From Dugong dugon (lineage: Eukaryota; Chordata; Mammalia; Sirenia; Dugongidae), in NCBI GenBank assembly GCA_030035585.1, contig CM057469.1, positions 59,413,501 to 59,477,500 of the forward strand: 64,000 bases of DNA, read 5' to 3'. Made by a program: the position numbers and the translations under genes. Below the pieces are notes generated by a model. The model was not told the DNA's origin. It saw only the letters and a program-made list of their open reading frames with translations, and made no database searches. Below are positions 22,956 to 34,080 of this stretch, piece after piece (position 1 is the stretch's first letter; every line of letters begins with the position of its first letter).

Positions 22956-23448
22956 TGAGGCAAGCAAACTCAGAGCCCAACACTTCTGAGAGACACCTGC
23001 TCTGGCTTATCCTCCTACACCGAGCAGAATAAGCTGCACTTTCTTCTGAAGTTGTCCTTGACAAGATAACCACAGAACAGGCCATAAATGGCCTCAATTG
23101 GCCTCTGGGTAAAGACTTAACATCTTAATGAAAGAAAATCAACCTCTTCCTCCATCTTGGAGAATGTAACCCTTGTCTAAAGAAAATGTGATAGTCATCC
23201 CCAAGCCCTGAGTATCTGTGTGAAGGTCAATCCTGCATATTCATGATGAATTTACATTTCCTTGTCTGCTCTTTGTAAAAGCCCACCTCCTCAAGCTGCC
23301 TGCAGGCAGTCTTGGAAATAGCAGCCCAGATTGCTCCTTTACTTGTACAACAAAATAAAGATGTCTTTCTGATCTCCTATATCAGCCTCTTGTTTATTGT
23401 CTATAACAAGTCACTCTGAGCAAAACTTGGGGTTTTCACTTGGCAACA
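22956..23448 (+). mobile_element. Solo LTR of an endogenous retrovirus, class I-like
   Basis: A 493-bp insertion interrupts the L1. It begins TGAGGCAAGC, ends GGCAACA, and so has the TG...CA ends of a retroviral LTR. Exact 4-bp duplications CATT flank it (22952-22955 and 23449-23452), and the L1 text is continuous once they are collapsed. An AATAAA signal at about 23351 in the 3' third gives the plus orientation. A 4-bp duplication fits gammaretrovirus-like class I elements. No internal retroviral gene is present, as expected after LTR-LTR recombination. Confidence 0.85.
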
Positions 23449-23452
23449 CATT

Positions 23453-26393
23453 CATTTGTTGATGGGCATCTAGGTTGTTTGTCTTTTTGTTATAGAAGTG
23501 TTGGGTTTTCCTGTAGATTTTAGGGATTAGACCGTGTCGGATATGTCATAGCCAAAAATTTTTTCCCGGCCTGTAGGTTCTCTTTTTACTCTTCTGGTAA
23601 AGTCTTTTGATGAGAGTAAGTGTGCAATTTTTAGAAAATCCCAGTTATCTAGCTTATCTTCTTGAGTTTGTGTGTTGTTAGTTACGGTTTGTATCCTGTT
23701 AATTCCTTGTATTAGGGCCTCTAGCATTGATCCTATTTTTACTTCTATGATCTTTATGGTTGTTGATTTTATATTAGGTCTTTGATCTATTTTGAATTAG
23801 TTTTTCTGTATGGTGTGAGGTATGGGTCTTTTTTCATTTTTTTGCAGATGGACATTCAGTTTTGCCAACACCATTTCTTAAAAATGCTGGATTTTCCCCA
23901 TTTGATGGGTTTTGGGCCCTTGTTGAAGATCAGGTGACCATAGGTGGATAGATTTACATCTGGGTTCTCAATTTGGTTCCATTGGTCAATGTATCTGTTG
24001 TTGTACCAGTACCAGGCTGTTTTGACTACATAGCTATATAGTAGGTTCTGAGGTCAGGTAGTGCAAGTCCTTCTACTTTATTCTTCTTCAATAGTGCTTT
24101 ACTTCTTCAGAGCCTTTTCTGTTTCCATGCAGTTAGTGATTAGTTTTTCCATCTCTTTAAAGAACGTTATTGGTATTTGGATCGAGATTGCATTGTATTT
24201 GTAGATTTCTTTGGGTAGAATTGTCATTTTCACAAGCTTGCGTCTACCTATCCATAAGCAAGGTATGTTTTTTCCATTTATGTAGATCTCTTTTGGTTTT
24301 ATGCAGTAGTGTTTTGTAGTTTTCTTTGCATAGATCTTGTACATCCCTGGTTAGATTTATTCCTAAGTATTTTATTTTTTTAGGGGCTATTATAAATGGT
24401 ATTGTTTTCGTGATTTCCTTTTTGTCATTCTCTTTATTGGTGTATAGCAGTCCAACTGACTTTTGTATGCTTACCTTGTATCCTACTACTCTGCTGAATC
24501 TTTCAATTAGTTCTCCTGGAGTCTTTTGGGTTTTCTACATATAGTAGCATAGTCTCCGCAAATAGGGACAGTTTTACTTCATTACCAATTTGGATGCCCA
24601 TTATTTCTTTTTCTTGCCTTATTGCTCTAGCTAGGACTTCCAGCATAATTTTAAATAGGAGTGGTGTTAAAGGGCGTCCTTGTCTTGTTCCTGTTCTCAA
24701 GGAGAATGTTTTCAGCCCCTCTCCATTAAGAATGATATTGGCAGTTGATTTTGTATAGATATCCTTTATTATGTTGAGGATTTTCCCTTCTGTACTTATT
24801 TTACTGAGAGTTTTTATCAGGAATGGGTGTTGGACTTTGTTGAATGCCTTTTCTGTGTTGACTGAGGTGATCATGTAATTCTTTTCTTTTATTTATGTGG
24901 TGGATTACGTTGATTGATTTTCTATTTTTGAACCATCATTGCATACCTGGTATGAATTCTACTTGGTCGTGATGTATTTTTTTTTCTTTCCATAATATAT
25001 GTATTCTATTAGCTAGAATTTTATTGAGAATTTTTGCATCTATATTCATGAGAGATACCTGTCTGTAATTCTCTTCTTTTGTGGTATCTTTTGCTGGTTT
25101 TGGTATCAGGGTTATGCTGGCTTCATAGAATGAATTCGAAAGTATTGCTTCCTTTCCTATATTTTGTAATAGTTTCAGTATAAGCTCTTCTCTGAGTGTT
25201 TGGTAGAAATTTCCATTTAAGCCATCTGGACCAGGACTTTTTTTTGTTGGGAGGTTTTTTATTACCTTTTCAATCTCTTCTCTTGTTATGGGTCTGTTGA
25301 GATTTGCACCATCATTTTGTGTTAGTTTGGGTAAGTAGGGTATTTCTAGACTTTTGTCCATTTCCTCCAGGTTTTCAAATTTGTTGGAGTATGATTTTTC
25401 ATAATACTCTGTTATGATCCTTTTTATTTCAGTTCGGTCTACTGTAATGTCCCCCACTTCATTCCTTATTTGGGTTATTTGCTTCCTTTCCTGTTTTTCT
25501 GTTGTCAGTTTGGCCAGTAGTTTGACAATTTTGTTAATCCTTTCAGAGAACCAACTTGAGGTTTTGTTGATTCTTTCTATTGTTTTACTATTCTCTATTT
25601 CATTTATTTCTCCTCTGATCTTTATTATTTCCTTTCTTCTGGTGGCTGTGGACTTCTTTTGTTGTTCTCTTTCTATTTGTTTGAGTTGTGTAGCTAATGT
25701 TTTGATTTTGTCCCTTACTTCTTTTTTGATGTGTGCAGATATTGCTATAAATCGACCTCTGAGCACTGCCTTTGCTGTGTCCCAAAGGTTTTGGTATGTC
25801 TCATTTGCTTCTAGGACTTTTTTGATTCCATCTTTGATTTCTTCTATTATCCAGCGGTTTTTAAGCAGGGTGTTATTCAGTTTCCATGTAATTGATTTTT
25901 TTTCCCTTGCTCTTCCTGTTACTAATTTCTACTTTGATGGTGTTGTGATCAAAGAAGCTACTTTATATTATCTCAGTGTTTTAAATTTTGTTGAGGGCTG
26001 CTTTGTGGCCTAACCTGTGGTCTATTCTGGAGAACATTCCATGTGCTTTGGAAAAGAATGTGTACTTTGCAGCTGTTGGGTGGAGTGTTCTATATATGTC
26101 TGTGAGTTCAATTTGGCTAAATTTGGCCCTTAGATCTTCTGTATCTTTGTTTAGTTTCTTTCTATATATTCTGTCCTTTACCTAGAGTGGTGTGTTGAGG
26201 TCTCTGACTATTATTATAGAACTGTCAGTTTGTCTTTTCAGTCCTTTTAGAGTTTATGTATTTTGGAGCCCTGTCATTGAGTGCATAGATATTTATTATG
26301 GTTATGTCTTCATGATGTATCGTCACTTTAATCATTATATTACGCCCTTCTTTGTCTTTTGTGGTGGATTTTGTTTTAAAATCTATTTTAGTC
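23453..26393 (-). pseudogene. L1 ORF2 remnant of minus-strand L1
   Basis: Open pieces on the minus strand cover endonuclease-linker to RT (25766-24936, 276 codons, with the SPGPDGLNG and FYQTLREEL motifs), the RT core (24874-24503, with TEKAFNKVQ and TGTRQGRPL) and C-terminal parts (24344-24099, 23727-23527). The RT catalytic box, normally FADD, reads FAET near 24559-24570, so both catalytic aspartates are lost. The Cys-rich C-terminus lies in the deleted segment at 23480. Confidence 0.85.
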
Positions 26394-26595
26394 ATGTGCA
26401 AGTTTTTATGTGGACATATTTTTTCAACTAATTTGGGTACATATCTAGGAGTACAATTGTTGGGTTTATGATAAGCTTATGTTTTGGTGTAAGAAACTAT
26501 CAGACTGTCTTCCAAAGTGGTGGTACCATTTTATATTCCACCAGCACTGACTGAGAGTCCCTGATGCTCCACATCCTCCCCAGTATTTGGGAAAG
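26394..26595 (-). mobile_element. L1M, right half of split element
   Basis: Continuation of 21185-21823: gtgtaagaaactatcagact, then gtggtggtaccattttatat, then cactgactgagagtccctga, which is the old L1M ORF2/3' border on the minus strand. Confidence 0.78.
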
Positions 26596-28185
26596 ATGGT
26601 TTTAGTATCTTGTTATACTCATGTTCCATTTACCAGATAATACCTGATTAAAATCTTTAATTTTAGTGAATCAGGGATATCACTTTCTTAAGTACTTAAG
26701 TTTGTAAGGGTTTCATTATTACAGAAAATAAGTTCATTTAACATGATTATTTACCCAAGTAAAATGAGTTTAATTTTTCCCAATTGAAATAAGGGAGTTA
26801 ATATCTCACTGGGAAACTGAAAAATGTTGAACTTCTCTGTCTTCTCTGGAATACTAATTAACTCGTCTTTTATATGATCTCTCAAAAAGCTCTGAGAATT
26901 ATTTCACATTTGAAGTTATGAATTCAACATAATTTATATGTCATAAAGTTGAGCTCCTATTAGATACCTGGATTTTATACCAGTCTTTATTACATAATGT
27001 GGAATGCAAATACAAATATATATTTATAAACAAATGAATCTTGTTTAAAAACTAATCCAAGTTTGAATAAACGTGAAAATAATTGAAAATTTCACTTATG
27101 ATCTGTGGCATAATAAATTGACTACTAATATATTTTTGTTGTGGAAGAAAATCAAAATAAATAAGCTCAATTATTTTATATGTAAAAATCTCCCCAATAT
27201 TAACTAAGAAACAAAATATAGGAAATTTATCCAGGACCAATTATATAACAGTTCCTCATACTGTGGATGCAAATCAGAATAAGACCATGTCTCTGATCCA
27301 GTGTAGTAAGTGTAGATACAAAAAGAGAGAAAATGTTAGAAACTGATAAAGGCTATTGCGGTGGGAAAAAAAAAAAAAGATGAAGATTGCTCATTTCTAC
27401 TATGTACATTTTGTATCCTTTGGTTTCAAATGACAGAAAAATAAAAAGAGTTTATTAGACTCAGTTTAAACAGCTCACAGCACTAAAGACAAAACCAACA
27501 ATCTAGGCCTCAGGAAAGATAGAAACCAAGGTAGCTCTCAGAAATATGTATCAGTAAATAATGTAAAGGCTCTGTAGGGCAAAATCTACACAATTAGCCA
27601 ATGTTATTTTATTTTGCTCTTGAGCTACTCTGCTCAGGAGCCAAATTTCCTCTGTATAAAACATGATTGTCTGAGCTTGAGTCACTTGCATCCACCCTGG
27701 ACAGGGGAGAGCATATCACCTTAACTGTTATGCACAACACAGGGGGCAGTGAGAGAGGGTTGGTTCCCGTAAATAAATAAAGATGTTGCTATCTTACCAC
27801 AGGCAGAGTGGTTGAGCATGGAAACAAAACAAAAAGACACCAGCAGATGTTTGATTCCTACTTAACACATACACAGACATGCCATTGGTTTTAATACAGA
27901 CAATTTTAATGCCCTTTCTTTATATATTCTACCTATTTTATTAATGACTGTAAACATACTCACTACTTCTCCAAAGGTAGCCAGTTCAAAGTCATGTCTT
28001 AAAACTGAATCAGTATGCAAGTTTGGAAAATCTGGATGACTTCTACTTATTTTCTAGTTCTTTCATTAACCTCATCCAGTATTCTGCAACCTACTCACTA
28101 AAGATTTCTCAGAATATTCTATATAAAGTAGTAAAGAAAAAAGAGAGAGGATATAGAAAAATACAGGCATACTATATCTAATTGA
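26596..28185. other. Mostly unique AT-rich sequence
   Basis: No gene seen. An A run lies at 27367-27379. The stretch 27230-27355 (gaccatgtctctgatccagt) has the flavour of a very old LINE/L2-type repeat but is too diverged to assign. Confidence 0.45.
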
Positions 28186-28342
28186 AACCCTGGTGGCATA
28201 GTGGTTAAGTGCTATGGCTGATAACCAAAAGATCGGCAGTTTGAATTCACCAGGCACTCCTTGGAAACTCTATGAGGCAGTTCTCCTCTGTCCTACAGGG
28301 TCGTTGTGAGTTGGAATCAACTCGACGGCAATGGGTTTTTAT
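28186..28342 (+). mobile_element. AfroSINE, well preserved
   Basis: Sense short-subtype copy. The A-box region reads tggcatagtggttaagtgc, the B-box region cagtttgaattcacc, and it ends at ctcgacggcaatgggttttt. Confidence 0.92.
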
Positions 28343-28399
28343 ATATGTATATACACACAATAAGGAAAATAATAAAAACAATATAGATAGACGCTACAA

Positions 28400-28850
28400 T
28401 TCTAGTCATGAAGGCATGTCTTCCATGTTCCCAATGCCTTTGGCCAGGACCATAGCATCACTGATGGTGGACTTGTTTTCTACACACAGGAATGCCCCGT
28501 ACTTAGTTCTTGAGATCCTAAGATGTCGATGCCATTGACAACTCTGTAAGATTTTACAGAGGCAAAGATATAAAACATAATGAAATAAATTCAGGTAATT
28601 GTTTGATTTATAAGAGAGGAGACTCACAATTTTCCTCGTCCTTTTGAGAGCAGCAGTAAGAGGAGCAATGCACAATAGGTACACCAAAGGACTTACAGCG
28701 GATATTTATGAACTGGCATATGAATTTAGATTTCTGAGGAATCCCAATTACAGAGCAAATAAGAATCCACTCACTAAATCTTTCACACAGGTCTTCACCA
28801 AGTAATAGGTAGTATGCCAAAGGGTGAGGGCAGGGCAAGAGAGTTGCGAT
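28400..28850 (-). other. Unassigned non-repeat segment with open frames
   Basis: Slightly richer in GC than its surroundings and not recognised as a repeat. Two minus-strand frames overlap: 28838-28608 (76 codons) and 28687-28406 (93 codons). In one frame the residues around SPLVYLLCIAPLT are hydrophobic and end in KRTRK, which would suit the end of a membrane segment. A GTGAGT lies directly after AAAATT near 28630 on that strand. It could be a decayed exon, a processed pseudogene or chance. I do not recognise a protein. Confidence 0.25.
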
Positions 28851-29381
28851 TCTTGCCTTCTATGTTGCACACGGCCTTCCTGAAGTGCAATGCAGCTCCC
28901 ATCTGAGGGTAGGGGAGGGCAGAGGTGAGTTGAGTATAATCAGCTCAACGTGTTTTTATCTTTCAAGTACTGATAAAAAGAGATAGGACAGGAGAGTTCA
29001 GAGAATTTTACTCGTGAAACTAGGAAACTTCAACTATCTAAGTTTGTGGCAAAGGAAGAGTACCTAAAAATATAACTCTGAAGCATCCCAGGCTTTCAGA
29101 GAATGTAAAGCATTCCTGCTTCAATGGCTAAGGGCAAGCCCAAGGGTAGACAAAAATCTCTAAGGGCACAGAAAGCCTGAGAAAAAACAAAAGGACAAAG
29201 AAAATTGCTCAGAATTCCAAAAAGCCAGTATCTGGGATGTAAGGCAGAAAGTGAGAAAGAGAGAATCTCCAACACAAAATAAGCTGATGGCTTTACTGTA
29301 AATCATAGAGATCTCTGGGATCATTTATGGACTCAAATCCTATTCTCTTTTGAAGGAAAATGTTGAGTTCCTCCTCAAAAT
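28851..29381. other. Unique sequence, nothing recognised
   Basis: A-rich on the plus strand, no feature identified. Confidence 0.45.
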
Positions 29382-29389
29382 ATTTGATA

Positions 29390-29555
29390 CCTATTAAACC
29401 CATTGCCACCGAGTCAATTCCGACTCATAGTGACCTTATAGGACAGGGTAGAACTGCCCCATAGGGTTTCCGAGGAGTGCCTGGTGGATTCGAACTGCTG
29501 ACCTTTCAGTTAGCAGCCATAGCTCTTAGCCATTATGCCACCAGAGTTTCCAAAC
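29390..29555 (-). mobile_element. AfroSINE with perfect 8-bp TSD
   Basis: Minus-strand short subtype, well preserved (gagtcaattccgactcatag, then gttagcagccatagctc). Flanked by atttgata at 29382-29389 and 29556-29563. Confidence 0.92.
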
Positions 29556-29596
29556 ATTTGATAGCAAGTAGTTAATGAAATCAATTTAAAATTGCA

Positions 29597-29802
29597 TACC
29601 CCTTGCCAACTCATAGCGACCATACAGGAAGGACTAGAACTGCCCTATAGCATTTCCAAGGTTAATTGGCTTGAAGTCAATGGATTTGGAATCCTTATGG
29701 AAGCAGACTACACAACCTTCTCCAGCAGAGTGACTGGTGTATTTAAACTACCAACCTTTCTGTTAGCAGCCAAGTGCTTAACCACCAAGCTGCCAGGGCT
29801 CC
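29597..29802 (-). mobile_element. AfroSINE, long subtype
   Basis: Minus-strand copy with the extra middle segment (ggaagcagactacacaacc). Its flanks tttaaaattgca (29585-29596) and tttaaaattaca (29803-29814) match at 11 of 12 positions. The 3' end is shortened. Confidence 0.88.
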
Positions 29803-29869
29803 TTTAAAATTACAAAGAAAGTGGAAATCCAACTCAAACACACTTTACATTAATAATCACCTCAATTTA

Positions 29870-30021
29870 AAACCAAACCCGTTGATTCTGACTCATAGCA
29901 ACGTTATAGAACAGAGTAGAACTGTCCCGTATGGTTCCAAGGAGCACCTGGTGGATTTGAACTTCTGACCTTTTGGTTAGCAGCCATAGCTGTTAACCAC
30001 TACATCACCAGGGTTTTCCTA
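29870..30021 (-). mobile_element. AfroSINE with 9-bp TSD
   Basis: Minus-strand short subtype. Flanked by ctcaattta at 29861-29869 and 30022-30030. It is the third AfroSINE in the same orientation within 630 bp, but the three target sequences differ, so they are independent insertions. Confidence 0.9.
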
Positions 30022-30116
30022 CTCAATTTAGTAACGTAGCAAATGAAAGTTCATGCTTTTTTCTGGAAGTACATAGAGAATTAGGTACAAGAAATATTTA
30101 AGAAAGTAAAGGCTTA

Positions 30117-30159
30117 CTATATATAAATATGCATACATATATATATGTATATATATATG

Positions 30160-30211
<52 letters not shown>
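30117..30211. repeat. (TA)n tract, left of RTE1
   Basis: TA dinucleotide repeat with CATA and GTATA variants. The matching tract at 33403-33500 lies on the other side of the RTE1, so the element very likely inserted inside one microsatellite. Confidence 0.88.
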
Positions 30212-30213
<2 letters not shown>

Positions 30214-33200
30214 CCACACATCTGTCAGTTTGTCCTTCTGTGGGGTTTGTGTGCTGCTGTGATACTGGAATCTATATCAGCAGTATTCAAATACCAGCAA
30301 GGTCACCCATGGCGGACAGGTTTCAGCTGAGCTTCCAGACTAAGATAGACTAGGAATAAGGACCTGGTGGTCTACTTCTGAAAAGAATTAGCCAGTGAAC
30401 ACCTTATGAATAGCAGCAGAACATTGTCTGATATAGTGTTGGAAGATGAACGTCCCAGGTTGGAAGACACTCAAAAGATGACTGGGGAAGAGCTGCCTTC
30501 TCAAAGTAAAGTCAACCTTGATGACATGGATGGTGTCAAGCTTTTGGGACCTTCATCTGCTGATGTGGCACAACTCAAAATGAGAAGAAACAGCCACAAA
30601 CATCTATTAATTATTGGAAGGTGGAAAGTATGAAGTATGAATCTGGTAAAATTGGAAGTCTTTAAAAATGAAATGAAACACATGAAGATCAATAATGTAG
30701 GCGTTAGTGAGCTGAAATGACCTGGGATTGGCCATTTTGAATCAGACAATCATATAGTCTACTATTCCAGAATGACAACTTCAAGAGAAATGACTTTGCA
30801 TTTCATCATCAAAAAGAACATTGCAAGATCTGTTCTGAAGTACAACAGTGACACTGATAGCATAATATCCATATGCCTGCAAGAAAGACCAGTTAATATG
30901 ACTATTTTCCAAATTTACACACCGACCACTAAGGCAAAGATGAAGAAATTTAAGATTTTTATCAACTTCTGCAGTCTGAAACTGATCAAACATGCAATCA
31001 GAATGCATTGATAATTACTGGTGATTGGTATGTAAAAGTTGGAAACAAAGAAGAAGAATCGGTAGTTGGAAAATATGGCCTTGGTGATAGAAACGAAGTC
31101 CAAGATCGCATGATAGAATTTTGCAAGACCAACAACTTTTTGATCACAAACATAAATGGCAACTATACACGTGGACCTTCCCAGACGAAAACACAGGAAT
31201 CAAATCAACTACATCTTTGGAAAGACATGATGGAAAAACTCAATATCATCAGTCAGAACAAGGTCAAGGGCCGACTGCAGAATAGACCATCAATTACTCA
31301 TATGCAAGTTCAAGCTGAAATGGAAGAAAATTAGAATAAGTCCGCAAGAACCAAAGTAGGATCTTGAGTATATCCACCTGAATTTAGAGACCATCTCTAG
31401 ATTTGACACATTGAACACTAATGACCAAAGACCAGACGAGTTGTGGAATGACATCAAGGACATTATAAATGAAGAAAGCAAGAGGTTATTAAAAAGACAG
31501 GAAAGAAAGAAAAGACCAAAATGGATGTCAGAAGAGACTCTGAAATTTGCTCTTGAATGTCAAGCAGCTAAATCAAAAGGAGGAAATGATGAAGTAAAAG
31601 AGCTGAGCGGAAGATTTCACAGTACAGCTCGATAAGACAAAGCAAAATATTGCAATGACATGTGCAAAGACCTGGAGATAAAAAAGCAAAAGGGAAGACA
31701 GTGCTCAGCATTTCTCAAGCTGAAAGAACTGAAGAAAATATTCAAGCCTTGAATTAAATAGTGAAGGATTCTACAGGGATAATATGAAACAATGTAGGAA
31801 GCATCAAAAGAAGATGGAAGGAATACACAGAGTCACTATACCAAAAAGAATTGTTCAGTGTTCAACCATTTCAGAAGGTAGCATACGATCAGAAGCTAAT
31901 GGTACTGAAGGAAGAAGTCCAAGCTGCATTGAAGGCATTGGTGAAAAACAAGGCTCCAGGAATTGAAGGAATATCAACTGACATGTTTCAAAAATGGATG
32001 CAGCACTGGAAGTGCTCACTTGTCTATGCCAAGAAATTTGGAAGACAGCTACTTGGCCAACCGACTGGAAGAGATCCATATTTGTGCCTATTCCCAAGAA
32101 GGTGATCCAATAGAATATGGGGTAACATTAATATTACACACAAGTAAAATTTTGCTGAAAATCATTCAAAAGTGGCTGCCACAGTATATTGACAGGGACC
32201 TGCCAGAAATTCTGGCTGGATTCAGAAGAGGACAAGGAACCAAGGATAGCATGGCTGATGCCAGATGGATGCTGACTGAAAGCAGAGAATACCATAAAGA
32301 TATTGACCTGTGTTTTATTGACTATGCAAAGGCATTCAACTGTGTGGATCATAAAATATTATAGATAACGTTGCAGAGAATGGAAATTCCAGAGCTTTTA
32401 ATTGTGCTCATGAGGAACCTGTACATAGATCAAGAGGCAGGCCTTTAGACAGAACAAGGGGATATTGCATGGTTTAAAGTCAGGGAAAGTTTGCATCAGG
32501 ACTGTATCATTTCACCATACCTTTTCAGTCTGTATGCTGAGAAAATAATCCTAGAAGCTGGACTATCTGAGGAAGAATGGGGCATCAGGATTGGAGGAAG
32601 ACTCATTAACAATCTGTGTTATGCTTATGACACAACGTTGCTTGCTGAAAGTGAAGAGGACTTGAAGCACTTACTGACGTAGATTAAAGACCACAGCCTT
32701 CAGTATGGATTACACCTCAACATAAAGAAAACAAAAATCCTCACAACTGGGCCAATAAGCAACATCATGATAAAAAGAGAAAAGATTGACGTCATCAAGG
32801 ATTTCATTTTACTTGGTTCCACAATTAACACTCACAGAAGCAGCAGTCAAGAAATCAAAGGACCCATTGCATCGGGCAAATCTACTACAAAAGACCTCTT
32901 TAAAGTGTTCAAAAGCAAAGATGTCAGTTTAAGGACTAAGGTGGTCCTCACCCAAGCCATGGTGTTTTCAGATGCCTCATATGTGTGCAAAAGCTGGATG
33001 ATGAATAAAGAAGACCAAAGAATTCACACCTTTGAGTTATGATGTTGGCAAAGAATATTGAATATACCATGGACTGCCAAAAGAATGAACAAATCTGTCT
33101 TGGAAGAAGTACAACCAGAATGCTCCTTAGAAGCAAAGATGGTAAGACTACGTATCACATACTTGAAACATGTTATCAGGAGGGATCAGTCCCTGGAGAA

Positions 33201-33402
33201 GGACATCACACTTGGTAAAGTAGAGGGTCAGCAAAAAAGAAGAAGACCCTCAACAAGCTGGATTAACACAGTGGCTGCAACAATGGGCTCAAGCATAACA
33301 GCAATTGTGAGGAAGGCGCAGGACCGGGCAGTGTTTCGTTCTGTTGCACACAGGATTGCTATGAGTTGTAACCGATGCAACAGCACCTAACAACAACAAC
33401 AA
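30212..33402 (+). mobile_element. Near-complete RTE1 LINE, inactive
   Basis: About 3.2 kb, with both ends: the 5' terminus cccccacacatctgtcagtt and the 3' terminus acctaacaacaacaacaaaa. It is the reference for the partial copies elsewhere in this window. The single ORF of RTE elements encodes an APE endonuclease and an RT. No target-site duplication can be read because both sides are (TA)n. Confidence 0.92.
30400..33390 (+). pseudogene. RTE1 ORF (endonuclease and reverse transcriptase), decayed
   Basis: The likely start is the ATG near 30406 (frame reading MNSSRTLSDIV). The endonuclease is at about 30590-31340 (GVSELK, ITGDWYVKVGNKEE), a linker follows, and the RT is at about 31850-32760 (KALVKNKAPGI, AGFRRGQGTKD, FIDYAKAFNCVDH). 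The C-terminal domain runs to 33390 (NIPWTAKRMNKSVLEEVQ, RNRCNST). Breaks include a TGA at 30631 where CGA is expected, frameshifts near 30950 and 31960, a deletion in the endonuclease near 31165, and stops at 32362 and 32680. The catalytic box reads YAYD (32620-32631) instead of YADD. Confidence 0.88.
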
Positions 33403-33457
<55 letters not shown>

Positions 33458-33505
33458 GTATATATATGCACACTAGATATATACACACACATATATATAC
33501 ATACA
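33403..33505. repeat. (TA)n/(CA)n tract, right of RTE1
   Basis: TA dinucleotides with GTATA and ACACAC variants directly following the RTE1 tail. Confidence 0.88.
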
Positions 33506-34080
33506 TGAAAAACATTAACCCACAGATCCAAGAAGCTTAATCTTTTTATAACTTGTATTTACTATTGCCTAATATCAAAGTTAGAGTATTAGGGCATATC
33601 TTAGACTCTCCTTTTCCTCATATACCACATAGAGAAGATATACCTGGTTACTTGTTATATAGAAATATATATGTTGATATTACGTATATATATATATTTG
33701 TAAAATGTGTAGAATTTTGCCAAAATTTCTATTATACCAGCATTACCAATTATTAAATCAATTAAATAAATAGAGATGGGTTGATTAGTATCGTGAACAT
33801 AATTCCTTAGAGCTGGAGTAAAAATCCTCAGATGTCTTTCATTCTAGGTTCAAAATCAAATGATTCAGAGTGTGAATCTAATTAAAACTCAAGTCCTCTA
33901 TTGTCTACCTTCATGTTCTGTAGAAAAGTCTCTGAAGAAGATAAATATATTGTTAATTAAACTATAAAGAATAATAAACCAAAATTTGAATTATTGTACC
34001 AGTGATACATATTCGGATAAAAACAATCATCTTAAATTTGGAGATATTTTGAAGAGAAACATTAGAGCCATGGTCACTTT
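33506..34080. other. AT-rich unique sequence
   Basis: A smaller AT tract lies at 33660-33700. Nothing else identified. Confidence 0.45.

Larger units (their letters stand above)
21824..26393 (-). mobile_element. L1 LINE, 5'-truncated, with nested LTR
   Basis: Afrotherian L1 on the minus strand. Its A tail appears as T15 at 21824-21838, followed by the 3' UTR (to about 22870), ORF2 read backwards, and a 5' truncation within the endonuclease at about 26393. The near-repeat atatgcagg (21814-21822) and atgtgcaag (26394-26402) is a likely target-site duplication. A solo LTR sits at 22956-23448. Just beyond it about 0.4-0.5 kb of ORF2 C-terminal sequence is missing, with the junction near 23480. 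The 3' UTR differs from that of the 687-8236 element, so it is a different L1 subfamily. Confidence 0.9.

Noticed and set aside
25414-26013. 199-codon plus-strand frame
   Set aside because: It is the antisense shadow of minus-strand L1 ORF2 (rich in Leu, Ser, Phe and Ile).
29390-30021. AfroSINE trio as a second single-site stack
   Set aside because: Each SINE has its own distinct target-site duplication, so they are separate insertions in neighbouring DNA.
30028-30353. Tyr/Ile-rich frames over the TA tract
   Set aside because: They are translations of a (TA)n microsatellite.
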